64,000 nt of DNA from JAYZDF01 sp036337945 (GCA_036337945.1 JAYZDF010000004.1:18293-82292), one strand, 5' to 3'. Positions 18,009 to 27,334 are shown, counted from the first letter of the stretch. The notes: generated by a model from the sequence alone, not told the origin. Translations and numbers: made by a program.

Positions 18009-19112
18009 ATGAATAAACAAATTTTCAAAATAATGTTCCTATGGACAAGTATTGGATTATCGCTAGGAACAGCTAAGCCTGTCCAGGCTCATGAAGTAGG
18101 TGTTTCCGCAGGCTATTATGATTTTAAAGCGAAGAGTCCTGTAGCTTATATCTCTATAGCTCAGGTTGACTTGCTCAGAATTTTTCCTCGCATTGATGCT
18201 GATCTGAATGGTGACATCAGTCCGAGTGAGATTGCAGCACAGACTTCGACGTCTACCTTTGTTCGCTCTTGGAGTAGAGGAATTATTAGCACGACTGACG
18301 CTGAAGAATGCGAAACTAAGCTTGTCTCCGCCAAGAAAGCAGATGAAGACGGTTTGTTGATTGAACTGCGGTTTTCTTGTGGAAATAGCTTTGACCAGCT
18401 GAAGCTGCGGACAGTTTTTGTGAAGAGATTCCCAGCGAACCATCGTCATCTCGTACGTGTCAACTTACCAGGCGGACTATACGAAACGACAATGGGCCCT
18501 AAAAAGACGACCTTGCTTGTTAATTCTGCCGCTCAGACAGTAGAGAGCAATAAGACTGGGAGGTTCATTGACCTCTTTGTCTTTGGTTTGGAACATATCG
18601 TCACCGGTTACGACCATCTACTTTTTCTTTTGGGATTAATTTTAGTTGCGATGCGGTTTCGAGAGTTAGTGTTTCTCGTGACGGCCTTTACGGTCGGACA
18701 CTCCATAACCCTTGCTGTGGCAGCCCTCAATGTTTGGACTCCCAATAGCGGAATTGTTGAGACTCTAATCGCAGCCTCTATCGTTTACATCGGCGCAGAA
18801 AATATCGCCGTAAAAAAACCGAAGCATCGTTGGTATTTAACATTACTTTTTGGTCTCGTTCACGGTTTTGGTTTTGGGGGTATGTTAAAGCTTCATGGAA
18901 TGAGTAGTGACCAGATGATCCTTGATCTGCTTGGTTTCAATCTTGGAGTTGAGATTGGGCAGCTCTTCTGTTTAACTGTCGCGGTACCGATATTGGCGAT
19001 AATTCGTCGTAAAAATTGGTTTGAAAAGCAGGTTCTTCTCGGTGTAAACATCCTCGTCATATTTGCGGGCTTGTACTGGCTTCAGGAACGGCTACGAGGT
19101 ATTTGGAGCTAA
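18009..19112 (+). CDS. HupE/UreJ-family membrane protein with an EF-hand-like N-terminal domain
   Basis: This is a 367-residue protein. It has a signal peptide ending near TAKPVQAHE. A periplasmic domain of about 160 residues contains DADLNGDISPSE (63-74), which satisfies every position of a canonical EF-hand calcium loop (D63, D65, N67, D69, S71, E74). The C-terminal half has six or so membrane helices with the HupE/UreJ_2 segments GYDHLLFLLG, FTVGHSITLA and LVHGFGFGGML. HupE and UreJ proteins are linked to nickel or other metal uptake, but no hydrogenase or urease is in the window. It lies 3 bp after the transporter and 1 bp before hslO. Confidence 0.82.
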   Translation: MNKQIFKIMFLWTSIGLSLGTAKPVQAHEVGVSAGYYDFKAKSPVAYISIAQVDLLRIFPRIDADLNGDISPSEIAAQTSTSTFVRSWSRGIISTTDAEECETKLVSAKKADEDGLLIELRFSCGNSFDQLKLRTVFVKRFPANHRHLVRVNLPGGLYETTMGPKKTTLLVNSAAQTVESNKTGRFIDLFVFGLEHIVTGYDHLLFLLGLILVAMRFRELVFLVTAFTVGHSITLAVAALNVWTPNSGIVETLIAASIVYIGAENIAVKKPKHRWYLTLLFGLVHGFGFGGMLKLHGMSSDQMILDLLGFNLGVEIGQLFCLTVAVPILAIIRRKNWFEKQVLLGVNILVIFAGLYWLQERLRGIWS

Positions 19113-19113
19113 G

Positions 19114-19968
19114 ATGAGTGATCAAAAAGATGTAATCGTCCGGGCATTGACTGACAATGGTGGATTTAGAGTGATCGGCGCCAGGACCACTCGTACCGTA
19201 CGAGGAATTATCGATGCTCAGAAACCTGCCGATAACGTAAGGGACACACTCGGACAAATGTCTACCTGTGCCATTCTTACCCGAGAGACTATGGCTCCGG
19301 GTCACCGAGTTCAGGCTATCCTCAAAAGCAATCAAGAGAAGGGGTCTGTCGTTGCTGATTCTCATCCCGGTGGAGTGACTCGAGGGTTGGTCTCTAAAGA
19401 TACGACCCTTGAGAACCTGCTTGGTCAGACGACGACCTTGCAAGTACTTCGGACGATGCCTGGTGGCAAACTCCATCAAGGTGTTGTGTCTGTGCCTACA
19501 AATGGGGGAGTTACAGGGGCTTTTATGAGCTACATGCAGAACTCGGAGCAAGTGACCACTATGATTGCTTCAAGCTGTTACTTTGCCAATGATGAGTTGA
19601 TGGTTGCTGGTGGATACTGTGTACAGGTACTACCTGAGGTAGCAAAGGAGCAACTTGAGATAATGGCCATGCGGCTAGAAGGCTTCAGTGAGCTTGAAAA
19701 GACACTTGAAACCAGTGCTGGTGACGTTGATGAAATGCTGTCTGAGATTCTCTACGGCATACCATTTACTGTGGTGGAAAGAACAGAACTTGAATTCGGT
19801 TGCACATGTAACGAGGTTCGCGTCATCGGTGCGTTAGCAACCTTAGGTCGAAAGGAAATTGAATCTATCGTCGAAGAAGGTAAGTTGATTGAAATCAACT
19901 GTGAATATTGCCAAAAAGAATATAAGATTTCGCCCGCGAAACTCAAAGGACTCTTAGAAGGTAGCTAG
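19114..19968 (+). CDS. hslO: Redox-regulated chaperone Hsp33
   Basis: This is a cytosolic holdase chaperone activated by oxidation. The ATG at 19114 gives 284 residues, normal for the family. The C-terminal zinc switch is complete as FGCTCNEVRV and INCEYCQKEY (CxC then CxxC). Core segments include GYCVQVLPE and ELEFGCTC, which are typical of HslO. An upstream in-frame ATG at 19063 lies inside the HupE-like gene and is rejected. It is the middle of a long rightward operon: 1 bp after the HupE-like gene and 27 bp before ftsX. Confidence 0.95.
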   Translation: MSDQKDVIVRALTDNGGFRVIGARTTRTVRGIIDAQKPADNVRDTLGQMSTCAILTRETMAPGHRVQAILKSNQEKGSVVADSHPGGVTRGLVSKDTTLENLLGQTTTLQVLRTMPGGKLHQGVVSVPTNGGVTGAFMSYMQNSEQVTTMIASSCYFANDELMVAGGYCVQVLPEVAKEQLEIMAMRLEGFSELEKTLETSAGDVDEMLSEILYGIPFTVVERTELEFGCTCNEVRVIGALATLGRKEIESIVEEGKLIEINCEYCQKEYKISPAKLKGLLEGS

Positions 19969-19995
19969 ACTCGGTTTAGTGTGAGGTAGCGATTT

Positions 19996-20886
19996 GTGCT
20001 GACCAAGATAAAGTACTTTCTTTCGCAGTCGTTCATCGGACTTCGTCGCACTTTCGGCGTAACGAGTTTGTCCGTCACTATAATAGCGATGGCCTTGAGT
20101 ATACTCGCTCTTTTTTGGACTCTTCTTGCGAATCTCGAGATTCTTTCTGGGGAGATATCGCGAGAGGCAGGTATATCTGCTGATATCGATGAAACGCTCA
20201 GTTTAGCAAAACAAAGGGAGCTTACGAAAGAAATAGAAAAATGGAGTAATATCGAAAGCGCTTCTCTTGTTACCTCAACATCCGCGATGGAATGGCTTCG
20301 AAACAATTTAGGGAAAGAGGCTGATGTTCTCGATGGTCTACCTGCAGATTTACTTCCCTCTTCGATAGAAATTAATTTATCGGACTTGGCTACGAGTGAT
20401 GTTCAAGCTGTAGTCAGCCGTCTGCAGAAGACAGAAGGTATTATTTCAGTCAGGTATGGATTCGAAGACGTTGAGAGGATTTCTGCGGTTCTTATATTGA
20501 TTAGAACTAGTATGTATATCCTGGGATTATTTCTTTTCGTGTCTATCTTTCTGATTCTTTCTAATGCGGTGCGCTTAGCTGTCTATTCACGTCGCGACGA
20601 AATTGAAGTTATGAGTCTAATCGGTGGAACTCGTAGCTTTATAGTCACTCCTTTTGTTCTTGAAGGAGCGATTATTGGGTTTATGGGTGGGTTACTTTGC
20701 GTATCTTTTTTATTTATGTCGGAGGAGATTATGACCCAATGGTTTCAAGCCAACCTCGCCGAGGTATATGGACCCATTGAAATCCGTTTTTTGAAAGGAA
20801 CTGAGTATGTTGCGCTGGTTGTGATTGGAACAGTCAATAGCCTCCTTGGAAGCGCGTATGCTGCTGTAAGGCACGTAAAGATTTGA
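19996..20886 (+). CDS. ftsX: Cell division protein FtsX
   Basis: This is the permease-like subunit of the FtsEX complex, which couples cytosolic ATP hydrolysis to activation of peptidoglycan hydrolases at the septum. It is 296 residues, with an N-terminal helix (SVTIIAMALSILALFWTLL) and an extracytoplasmic loop of about 130 residues. Three C-terminal helices follow, with SNAVRLAVYSRRDEIEVMSLIGGTRSFI as the hallmark region. It starts with GTG and overlaps the EnvC-like gene by 4 bp, as expected for a functional FtsX-EnvC pair. ftsE, usually immediately upstream, is not present here. Confidence 0.92.
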   Translation: MLTKIKYFLSQSFIGLRRTFGVTSLSVTIIAMALSILALFWTLLANLEILSGEISREAGISADIDETLSLAKQRELTKEIEKWSNIESASLVTSTSAMEWLRNNLGKEADVLDGLPADLLPSSIEINLSDLATSDVQAVVSRLQKTEGIISVRYGFEDVERISAVLILIRTSMYILGLFLFVSIFLILSNAVRLAVYSRRDEIEVMSLIGGTRSFIVTPFVLEGAIIGFMGGLLCVSFLFMSEEIMTQWFQANLAEVYGPIEIRFLKGTEYVALVVIGTVNSLLGSAYAAVRHVKI

Positions 20887-22046
20887 TACCTACATCGTTA
20901 TATTTTTTGGCCGCAATCTGCTCATCTCAGCTCCCACCGGTTACGAACGAAGAGTTGTTGTTTCGTGAAAAAACGAAAGATGCGACGACGAAAAGGTTAG
21001 CAGAGGACCGCGTTAGACTTCGATACCTTCGCCGAGAAGAAGTATCGCTCTTGGAGGGAATAAAGGCGATTGATAGTCAACTTCTTAGTAATCGCAAAAA
21101 AATGAGAGGTTTGACGAAACGTAAGGACGATCTAGAAATAGAGCTCAAAACAGCTAAGGTAGCTCTCGAAGAGCAGGAAACTGTCGTTGATAGTCTTCGA
21201 GAAGAAATTCGTAAGAGGGCCTCCTCTGTCCATAGATTACGTCGAAAGCCGGTGATGGATATGATCTTAGAAGGCACTGATCAGGTAGCTGAGCGAGCAC
21301 GCACAAGAAGGCGCTTAGCGGATTACATGTCCATGGTTTTTGCTTATGACATGAAGCTTATTTCTGAACTGCATAAACGACTAACGAGCACGAAGCGATT
21401 GCATGTCGCACTTCTCATGCAAAACGAGGCTTTACAGCTCCATCAGAAGAACGTGCAACAGGCGGTCCAAGACGGAGCGGCATTACAATTGGAGCGTTCT
21501 GCTCTTCTACTTGGAATCAAGAAGGAAAGGAAACTTGTCGAACGCCTTCGGAAAGAAATAAAGCAAGCTGCGAAACAATCAGAACAATTGAGAAAAGTAA
21601 TTCGCGGCGTGATTCCGGCTCCACCCAAATTGAAAGGTGGTTTTGGCGCCCAAAGAGGCAGGCTTCCCTGGCCGGTGGTCGGTCGTGTTGAGGTTTCATT
21701 TGGCAAGCAAGTGGATCCAGATTCTGGACTTATTATTTTGCATCAGGGTCTAGATATACGCACGCCTTACGGTGTGGCGGTTTCTCCCGTCGCAGAAGGA
21801 AGGATAGAGTATGCAGGTAAACTTGATGGACTCGGTAGCGTTGTTGTCATTTCTCATGAGGGTCGATGGCATACTGTTTACGGTCATCTCGCAAATATTC
21901 AAGTCCGAGAAGGTCAGTTCGTAAGGACAAAGTCCATCTTAGGGACCGTTTCTGATAGGGATTCGAATAAAGGAGCATTTCTTTATTTTGAAATTCGAGA
22001 TAAACAACAAGCGGTGAATCCCATAAAATGGATGAGTCCCGGGTGA
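20883..22046 (+). CDS. envC: EnvC-like murein hydrolase activator, coiled coil plus M23 domain
   Basis: This is a 387-residue exported protein. After a short N-terminal hydrophobic leader, residues about 20-240 form a long coiled coil with dense Lys, Arg and Glu (for example SNRKKMRGLTKRKDDLEIEL). The C-terminal LytM/M23 domain (about 265-387) has HQGLDIRTPYGVAV, GSVVVISHEG and TVYGHLANI. The H-x3-D motif and the YGH segment are kept, so I cannot say whether it is catalytically active like true M23 enzymes or a dead activator like Escherichia EnvC. It begins with TTG overlapping the FtsX stop (TTGA), strong support for partnership. Confidence 0.87.
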   Translation: MIPTSLYFLAAICSSQLPPVTNEELLFREKTKDATTKRLAEDRVRLRYLRREEVSLLEGIKAIDSQLLSNRKKMRGLTKRKDDLEIELKTAKVALEEQETVVDSLREEIRKRASSVHRLRRKPVMDMILEGTDQVAERARTRRRLADYMSMVFAYDMKLISELHKRLTSTKRLHVALLMQNEALQLHQKNVQQAVQDGAALQLERSALLLGIKKERKLVERLRKEIKQAAKQSEQLRKVIRGVIPAPPKLKGGFGAQRGRLPWPVVGRVEVSFGKQVDPDSGLIILHQGLDIRTPYGVAVSPVAEGRIEYAGKLDGLGSVVVISHEGRWHTVYGHLANIQVREGQFVRTKSILGTVSDRDSNKGAFLYFEIRDKQQAVNPIKWMSPG

Positions 22047-23200
22047 AGATGCTGCAGACAATCTCTGTACCAGTTGTAGTTCTCTGTCTATTGAGCGCAG
22101 CTACTGCGACCCATGCGAAAGAACCGAAAGCTTCGAAACGTATTAACAAGCGTTCAGACACTCGCAAAATCTTCGAACATCTCGAGATCTTGTCTCAGGT
22201 TATCCATTTCGTGGACACCAATTATTTGCATGAACTCAAGAGTAAGGAATTGATTGATTCTGCCATACGGGGGATCGCAGCAAGCCTCGACAAATACAGT
22301 CGGTACTATTCTGCAGAAGAGTTTGAGGAGCAACTGCGAGTTGATACTGAAAAATTTAGTCTGGGTATCAATTGGAAAACTTCGAAGGGGCGTTACAAAG
22401 TTGTTGGGACTCGTTCTGGTTCCGTGGCTGCGCGCGCTGGAATCAAAGCGGGGGACGAAATTTTAGGGGTGAATGGGTTGCATCCACGTGTTCTTGAGAA
22501 CGCATCTCTAGAGAAACTTCTCAAGGGTCGAGAGGGGAAATGGATTTCTCTTCAGCTCATGGACGAATCCGGGAAGGAAAGATCGATTCGAGTCCCACCA
22601 CCTGAAGCTGAGCAGATCTTTGCCCACCAAACAAAAGAGAAGATTGTGGTCATTCGGATCGGCAAGTTTTTCATGAATGCGTCACAAGTCGTGCAGCAGA
22701 CTCTGTCGAAGTACTCGGCCAAGCCTCGCGGCTACGTGATTGATATAAGGGGAAATACCGGAGGTGTGGTGGAGGAGGCGGTCAGAATTGCTGACCTTTG
22801 GTTGAGCGAAGGTGTCATCGCGTCCATGAAAGATAGAGCAGGTAAGACCACGGTTTATCGCGCCAAGCGGGGCAATACTTTGCCTGACGTCCCAATTGTT
22901 GTCATGGTGGATGGACAAACAGCCTCGGCTGCCGAAGTACTCGCGGCGGGGCTCATCAAGAATAACCGCGCTAGATCGGTCGGTACGCAGACCTTCGGTA
23001 AAGGAACCGTCCAGACGCTCATGCGACTTGCTGATGGCTCCGCATTACGTCTCACTGTTGCTCGGCTTTTTGATCCAAAGGGGCATTCACTTGAAGGTCT
23101 AGGGATAAGGCCGGACATTGAGGTTTTACCAGGTCGGTTAGCTGACGGTAGAGACCGTCAGTATGCCCGAGGGCTTGACGCTTTACTTTACCCGAGATGA
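22028..23200 (+). CDS. ctpA: C-terminal processing protease, S41 family
   Basis: This is a periplasmic Ser/Lys protease of the CtpA/Prc family. It has a signal peptide (VPVVVLCLLSAATATHAKE), a helical N-terminal region, a PDZ domain at about 115-185 (AGIKAGDEILGVNG) and the catalytic core with RGNTGGVVEEA. The nucleophile is S300 in GQTASAAEV and the general base is K325 in TFGKGTVQ. The gene starts at ATG 22028, overlapping the end of the EnvC-like gene; ATG 22049 is an alternative that still keeps the signal peptide. In many bacteria CtpA lies next to EnvC-like factors, and it may trim cell-wall hydrolase regulators. Confidence 0.93.
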   Translation: MDESRVKMLQTISVPVVVLCLLSAATATHAKEPKASKRINKRSDTRKIFEHLEILSQVIHFVDTNYLHELKSKELIDSAIRGIAASLDKYSRYYSAEEFEEQLRVDTEKFSLGINWKTSKGRYKVVGTRSGSVAARAGIKAGDEILGVNGLHPRVLENASLEKLLKGREGKWISLQLMDESGKERSIRVPPPEAEQIFAHQTKEKIVVIRIGKFFMNASQVVQQTLSKYSAKPRGYVIDIRGNTGGVVEEAVRIADLWLSEGVIASMKDRAGKTTVYRAKRGNTLPDVPIVVMVDGQTASAAEVLAAGLIKNNRARSVGTQTFGKGTVQTLMRLADGSALRLTVARLFDPKGHSLEGLGIRPDIEVLPGRLADGRDRQYARGLDALLYPR

Positions 23201-23237
23201 CAACGCGTGGTACTACTTTCTTGGGTTAATCCTGATT

Positions 23238-25427
23238 ATGGCCAAGAGTTATAGTCTAATTATTGAAGATGATGACGGCGAGACAACGCTTGTCCCCTTT
23301 GAAGCGATCGACATTACTGTTGGTCGTTGGGATGGCAATGCGATTCGTCTTCTCGATCGGAACGTTTCTCGACGACATGCGCGGTTTTCCCGCGTAAATG
23401 GATCCGTATTTCTTGAAGATCTCAATTCTTTCAATGGCGTCAAACTTAATGGCGAACGAATTGATACCCGAACCGAAATCAACGAGGGAGACTTAGTTGA
23501 AATTGGCGATTATCACCTTGCCTTGCAACTTGCGAAAGCAAATAAAGCGAGTGAAACGGTTGCCGATGAGCGGATTCCTACAGTCATGGCCAATGCGCCA
23601 GCAGCTTCGCCTTCTGCTCCGCTCAGTCACCTCGAGACTGTAACTCAAGCAAATTCGCCACAGAGTCATTCCACTACGGATGACTCAGGTAATCATCCAT
23701 TCGTTAGTCCTCCCCCTACCAAAGAACGGCAGTCCAATCCGGTATTGCCTCCCTTCCCAGCGGCGGGAGGCCTTTCTGCACCCGAAAATCCGTTCTTTGA
23801 TCCGCAGTCTTCGAACATGCTTGCGGATGAACATGCATCGCGGACTGAGCAAATTTCAGTCGGCCCTTCTGCGATTGCAAACATACCTCGTATTATTTGT
23901 GTGAGCACCGAATACGCAGGCACTGCATTTTCACTTCAAAACGCCGAAGTCATCATAGGGCGTGTTGAAGATAACGATATCGTGATTGAGCATCGCTCTG
24001 TCTCTCGTAATCATGCGAAGATACTCTTCGATGGACAAGTTCACAAAATCATTGATTTGGATAGTGCAAACGGCATTCTGGTCAATGGTGAAGAGTATGC
24101 AATAACCGATCTACGTCACGGTGACTTGATCGAACTTGGTCACGTCAACTTCAGATTTGTGATGTCGAATGAACCATTCGTTCCAGCGGAGGAAGAGGTC
24201 AAGGCGATGATCGATGCGGGCGTCTCACCTCCTGAGAATCCCGTCGAAAGTGCACCGGCAACGATACCTGAATCCGAATCTGAAGGAGAAGCGATCGCCT
24301 CGACGCTTCCCCCAAATCGGGAAATGCAAAGAATCCCTGAGCCTGCACCAGCCCAAGACCTTAGTGATGCCAAGACGGTCACGGATACGCCTCTTGATGC
24401 CCTAGCTGTCTCCGAAATGTTTGAGCCCAACGTGAGCACTAGGAAATCAGAAAAGTTTGATTCGGAGAGAGCCTCTATTCATCAGTCTAAAACCGAGACC
24501 GATGTCGGAAGTCCTCCCAGTTCTCTCACTCAATCGAAGGACCCTTGGGGCACAGAAACGAAACCGGCGCTTGAAAAACCAACGACAAGCTCTGCCGCTG
24601 GTCCGAAAGAGGCGCTTTCTAGTCGAAACGTGCCAACGATGCCATCTCAACCGCAGTATCAATGGGACCAAGACGACGATTATTATCCTCAAAAGTCTAT
24701 GACGGGGAGGGTCGTCACTGGTCTTGTCGTCGTCGCTTTGATTGGACTTCTATTCTCTTTCTTCGGCTCATCGTCGGTAGACCATGATGCAGCACTAGCT
24801 AAACTATTTGAAGAGCAGAAATATGCTCAGGTTTACAGTTATTATTTAGAGAACTCGTCTTCTTTTAAGTATAAAGAAAAAGCGTTTAAACTCTCTGCGG
24901 AAGCAAGCCAAAAAGTTAAGGAGAAGTCGACCCCTAAGTCTTCCCCAGAGCCTAAAGAAGAGAAATCGCTGGAACCGGAAAAAACCTCCGTGGAGGCTTC
25001 GCCCGAAGTTGTTGAAAAAACGGTTGAACCCGAAACAGCGGCTGCGGAACCTGTTGTCGAGGACGAAGCGAAAGCGACGAAGACAGCAAAAAAGAAGACC
25101 AAGAAAGCAAACCGACGAAAGCAAAGACAGGCCCGAAAGAAAAAGCGAACGGAAACAACTCGCTCTGAGCGACAAAAAGCGGAAATGTATTACCGAAGGG
25201 GAAATGAGCTCCTCGCATTTGATCGCAAGAATGCTGAGCACTGGTTAGTTTTATGCATTAAAACGGCACCGAAGTTTGCTGATTGTCATCGCTCTTTGGG
25301 TATCCTCTTTGCAGAAGTAAATCCCGACAAAGCGATTTACCACTATCGTAAGTACGTTCAGCTTAAACCGAGCGCGGATGATGCTGCAACTGTTAGAGAA
25401 TTCATTCGTCAAGCCACCGGAAAGTAG
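23238..25427 (+). CDS. Twin-FHA-domain membrane protein with C-terminal TPR-like region
   Basis: This is a 729-residue protein. FHA domain 1 (about 5-100) has VGRWDGNAIRL, VSRRHARFSR and LNSFNGVKLNG. FHA domain 2 (about 222-310) has IGRVEDNDIVI, VSRNHAKI and DSANGILVNG. Both therefore retain the phosphothreonine-binding pattern (GR, S-R-x-H, NG). A long Pro/Ser/Glu-rich linker leads to one membrane helix at about 492-510 (VVTGLVVVALIGLLFSFF), then a Lys/Glu-rich region and a tetratricopeptide-like end (YRRGNELLAFDRKNAEHWL). The domains would read phosphorylated partners, probably from a Ser/Thr kinase like the one at 50656-52302. I chose ATG 23238 because the fold starts right after it. Confidence 0.85.
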   Translation: MAKSYSLIIEDDDGETTLVPFEAIDITVGRWDGNAIRLLDRNVSRRHARFSRVNGSVFLEDLNSFNGVKLNGERIDTRTEINEGDLVEIGDYHLALQLAKANKASETVADERIPTVMANAPAASPSAPLSHLETVTQANSPQSHSTTDDSGNHPFVSPPPTKERQSNPVLPPFPAAGGLSAPENPFFDPQSSNMLADEHASRTEQISVGPSAIANIPRIICVSTEYAGTAFSLQNAEVIIGRVEDNDIVIEHRSVSRNHAKILFDGQVHKIIDLDSANGILVNGEEYAITDLRHGDLIELGHVNFRFVMSNEPFVPAEEEVKAMIDAGVSPPENPVESAPATIPESESEGEAIASTLPPNREMQRIPEPAPAQDLSDAKTVTDTPLDALAVSEMFEPNVSTRKSEKFDSERASIHQSKTETDVGSPPSSLTQSKDPWGTETKPALEKPTTSSAAGPKEALSSRNVPTMPSQPQYQWDQDDDYYPQKSMTGRVVTGLVVVALIGLLFSFFGSSSVDHDAALAKLFEEQKYAQVYSYYLENSSSFKYKEKAFKLSAEASQKVKEKSTPKSSPEPKEEKSLEPEKTSVEASPEVVEKTVEPETAAAEPVVEDEAKATKTAKKKTKKANRRKQRQARKKKRTETTRSERQKAEMYYRRGNELLAFDRKNAEHWLVLCIKTAPKFADCHRSLGILFAEVNPDKAIYHYRKYVQLKPSADDAATVREFIRQATGK

Positions 25428-25440
25428 GAAATAAAAAGAA

Positions 25441-26454
25441 GTGGTACCTCGATTGGGCATTTCGATGGGGGATCCCGTTGGGGTTGGTCCCGAAGTTATT
25501 GTAAAAGCTTTTGCTACCGCTGAAGAGGAAGGCCTAGAATTTAACGGCATCGTGTTTGGTGATGTCGCTGTCATTCAGAAATATGCACGTTCGAATCAAA
25601 GCGTCGTTGAGGTAGCTAGCTTAGATTCCTTTCCTACTAAGACCGCAGGTTGTATTCCTGTATTTCCTATTTCTCAGCTCGTTGATACCGAACCAGGTTG
25701 TCCCAATTCAGCGACGGACCAAGCGCAACTAGATTATATTCAGGCGGTCGTTTCTGCGATCAAGAAGCAGCAGATTGACGCGTTAGTGACAGCGCCTATT
25801 CATAAAGAAGCGATTCGTAGAGCAGGTGCAGTTTGGCCTGGTCACACGGAGATGCTTGCTGACTTAACGTCGAATGAGTCTGTTGGACGTCAAAAGTCGG
25901 TCATGATGTTGGCAGGCCCAACAATCCGAACGGTTCCGGTCACTACCCATATCTCAATTAGTGATTTATCTCGACGTCTTGATCACGACACGTTGGTCTA
26001 CACAATTGAAGTAACAGCTCGTGCTCTTCAAAAGTTTTTTGGTCTTTCAGAGCCGCAGATTGCCGTAGCTGGCCTCAATCCTCACGCGGGTGAGGGTGGG
26101 CTATTCGGCCGGGAAGAAATTGAAGTGATCGAACCCGCAATTCGAACTGCCGAGCGTAATCTCGGCTTTAAGATTCACGGTCCGTTACCTGGAGACACGG
26201 TATTTTTGCAGGCATCTAAAGGTCTTTATGATGCGGTTTTGGGTATGTACCATGACCAAGCACTTATACCTGTAAAACTTCTCGACTTTGATCGAGCTGT
26301 CAACGTTACCCTAGGACTGCCTATTATTCGAACCAGTGTAGATCATGGCACTGCTTACGATATTGCTGGGAAAGATTTAGCTTCGGAAATAAGCATGGTC
26401 GAAGCTATAAAACTTGCTGATGCGATGGTTAGGTGTGCTCAAACCCATGCGTAA
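25441..26454 (+). CDS. pdxA: 4-hydroxythreonine-4-phosphate dehydrogenase
   Basis: This is a cytosolic NAD-dependent enzyme of pyridoxal 5'-phosphate synthesis that oxidises 4-phosphohydroxy-L-threonine. It is 337 residues, the standard length. It opens with ISMGDPVGVGPEVIV, a PdxA hallmark, and has TAPIHKEAIRRAG with a metal-binding His, AGLNPHAGEGGLFG, GMYHDQALIPVKL and SVDHGTAYDIAGK. The start is GTG 25441, 13 bp after the twin-FHA gene, and the stop overlaps the next gene by 8 bp. No other pyridoxal genes are near, so its place in this operon appears incidental. Confidence 0.95.
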   Translation: MVPRLGISMGDPVGVGPEVIVKAFATAEEEGLEFNGIVFGDVAVIQKYARSNQSVVEVASLDSFPTKTAGCIPVFPISQLVDTEPGCPNSATDQAQLDYIQAVVSAIKKQQIDALVTAPIHKEAIRRAGAVWPGHTEMLADLTSNESVGRQKSVMMLAGPTIRTVPVTTHISISDLSRRLDHDTLVYTIEVTARALQKFFGLSEPQIAVAGLNPHAGEGGLFGREEIEVIEPAIRTAERNLGFKIHGPLPGDTVFLQASKGLYDAVLGMYHDQALIPVKLLDFDRAVNVTLGLPIIRTSVDHGTAYDIAGKDLASEISMVEAIKLADAMVRCAQTHA

Positions 26455-27316
26455 TTGTCTTGTTGCATTCATGATAATGTGGGCAGTATCCTCTTTTCCC
26501 GCTTCCAGTTTTTCTGCTCCGAGCGTGAAAGAGAAACGTCTTCTCAGAGTTCTAAAGACCGATTCTTCCTATAAGGTTCGATTACAGGCACTTCGAATCC
26601 TGGGTAGAAAGTTAACTTCGAAATCTCGCAATCTTGATTACCTCGTTGATCAGGTCGGTAATGTTATCAAAGAGGATCAGCATTACATGGTTCGTGGGTT
26701 GGCTTGCTTTCTTCTTGGGCAATCTAAATCAGAACAAGCACGAGAAGCGCTAGAATTCGCCTCAAGTGACCAGCACCCTTTCGTTCGCGTTCAGTCAAAA
26801 TCGGCTCTTCAAAAACTTACTTTGCGTTCCACACCGAAGGTCATTTCTCCAGCGCTCGAGGTTGCGACCAGCACGGCGTCACGCACTTTAGTTTTCACTG
26901 CGGAAACGATGCCTGGAACACCAGTATCTTCAAAGATGATCGATTCTCTGGTTCAGCGGATGGAGCAACAGCTGCAGGCTCTGGCTTCGGAACAGTTTAC
27001 AGTCAAAAATGGCTTTAGCAACCGCGAGGTAAAACTTGATGATTCTCGATTACTTTCTGGGTTCAAGTTTCGTGCGAGTATTGCTGAGCGCAGTATCCGA
27101 AGAGAAAGAGGAACCCGAGTCCGCTCGACTGTGACCGTCCGTGTAACGATCACTACGTGGCCGGGCAACCAACTTCGTCATGTCATCAGTGCCACCGCCT
27201 CCGGTGTGATCAGACGCGCGAAAAAAACCGCTATCCTCAAATTAGAGTCACAAGTGTTGATGAGCGCAATCGATCAGGCCGTCAGCGACGCTATGAAAGA
27301 GATTTCAACATCGTGA
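26447..27316 (+). CDS. Exported HEAT-repeat-like protein
   Basis: This is a 289-residue protein starting at ATG 26447, inside the last codons of pdxA. It has a signal peptide (CLVAFMIMWAVSSFPASSFS) followed by helical repeats at about 25-135, where YKVRLQALRILGRKL and PFVRVQSKSALQKL read as HEAT motifs. The C-terminal part (about 150-289) is a mixed domain rich in basic residues with RVTITTWPGNQLRH. It is probably a periplasmic scaffold. An earlier ATG at 26414 is also open but would lack a signal peptide. No specific family is recognised. Confidence 0.7.
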   Translation: MRNCLVAFMIMWAVSSFPASSFSAPSVKEKRLLRVLKTDSSYKVRLQALRILGRKLTSKSRNLDYLVDQVGNVIKEDQHYMVRGLACFLLGQSKSEQAREALEFASSDQHPFVRVQSKSALQKLTLRSTPKVISPALEVATSTASRTLVFTAETMPGTPVSSKMIDSLVQRMEQQLQALASEQFTVKNGFSNREVKLDDSRLLSGFKFRASIAERSIRRERGTRVRSTVTVRVTITTWPGNQLRHVISATASGVIRRAKKTAILKLESQVLMSAIDQAVSDAMKEISTS

Positions 27317-27334
27317 AAAAGTGAGACCAATAAC

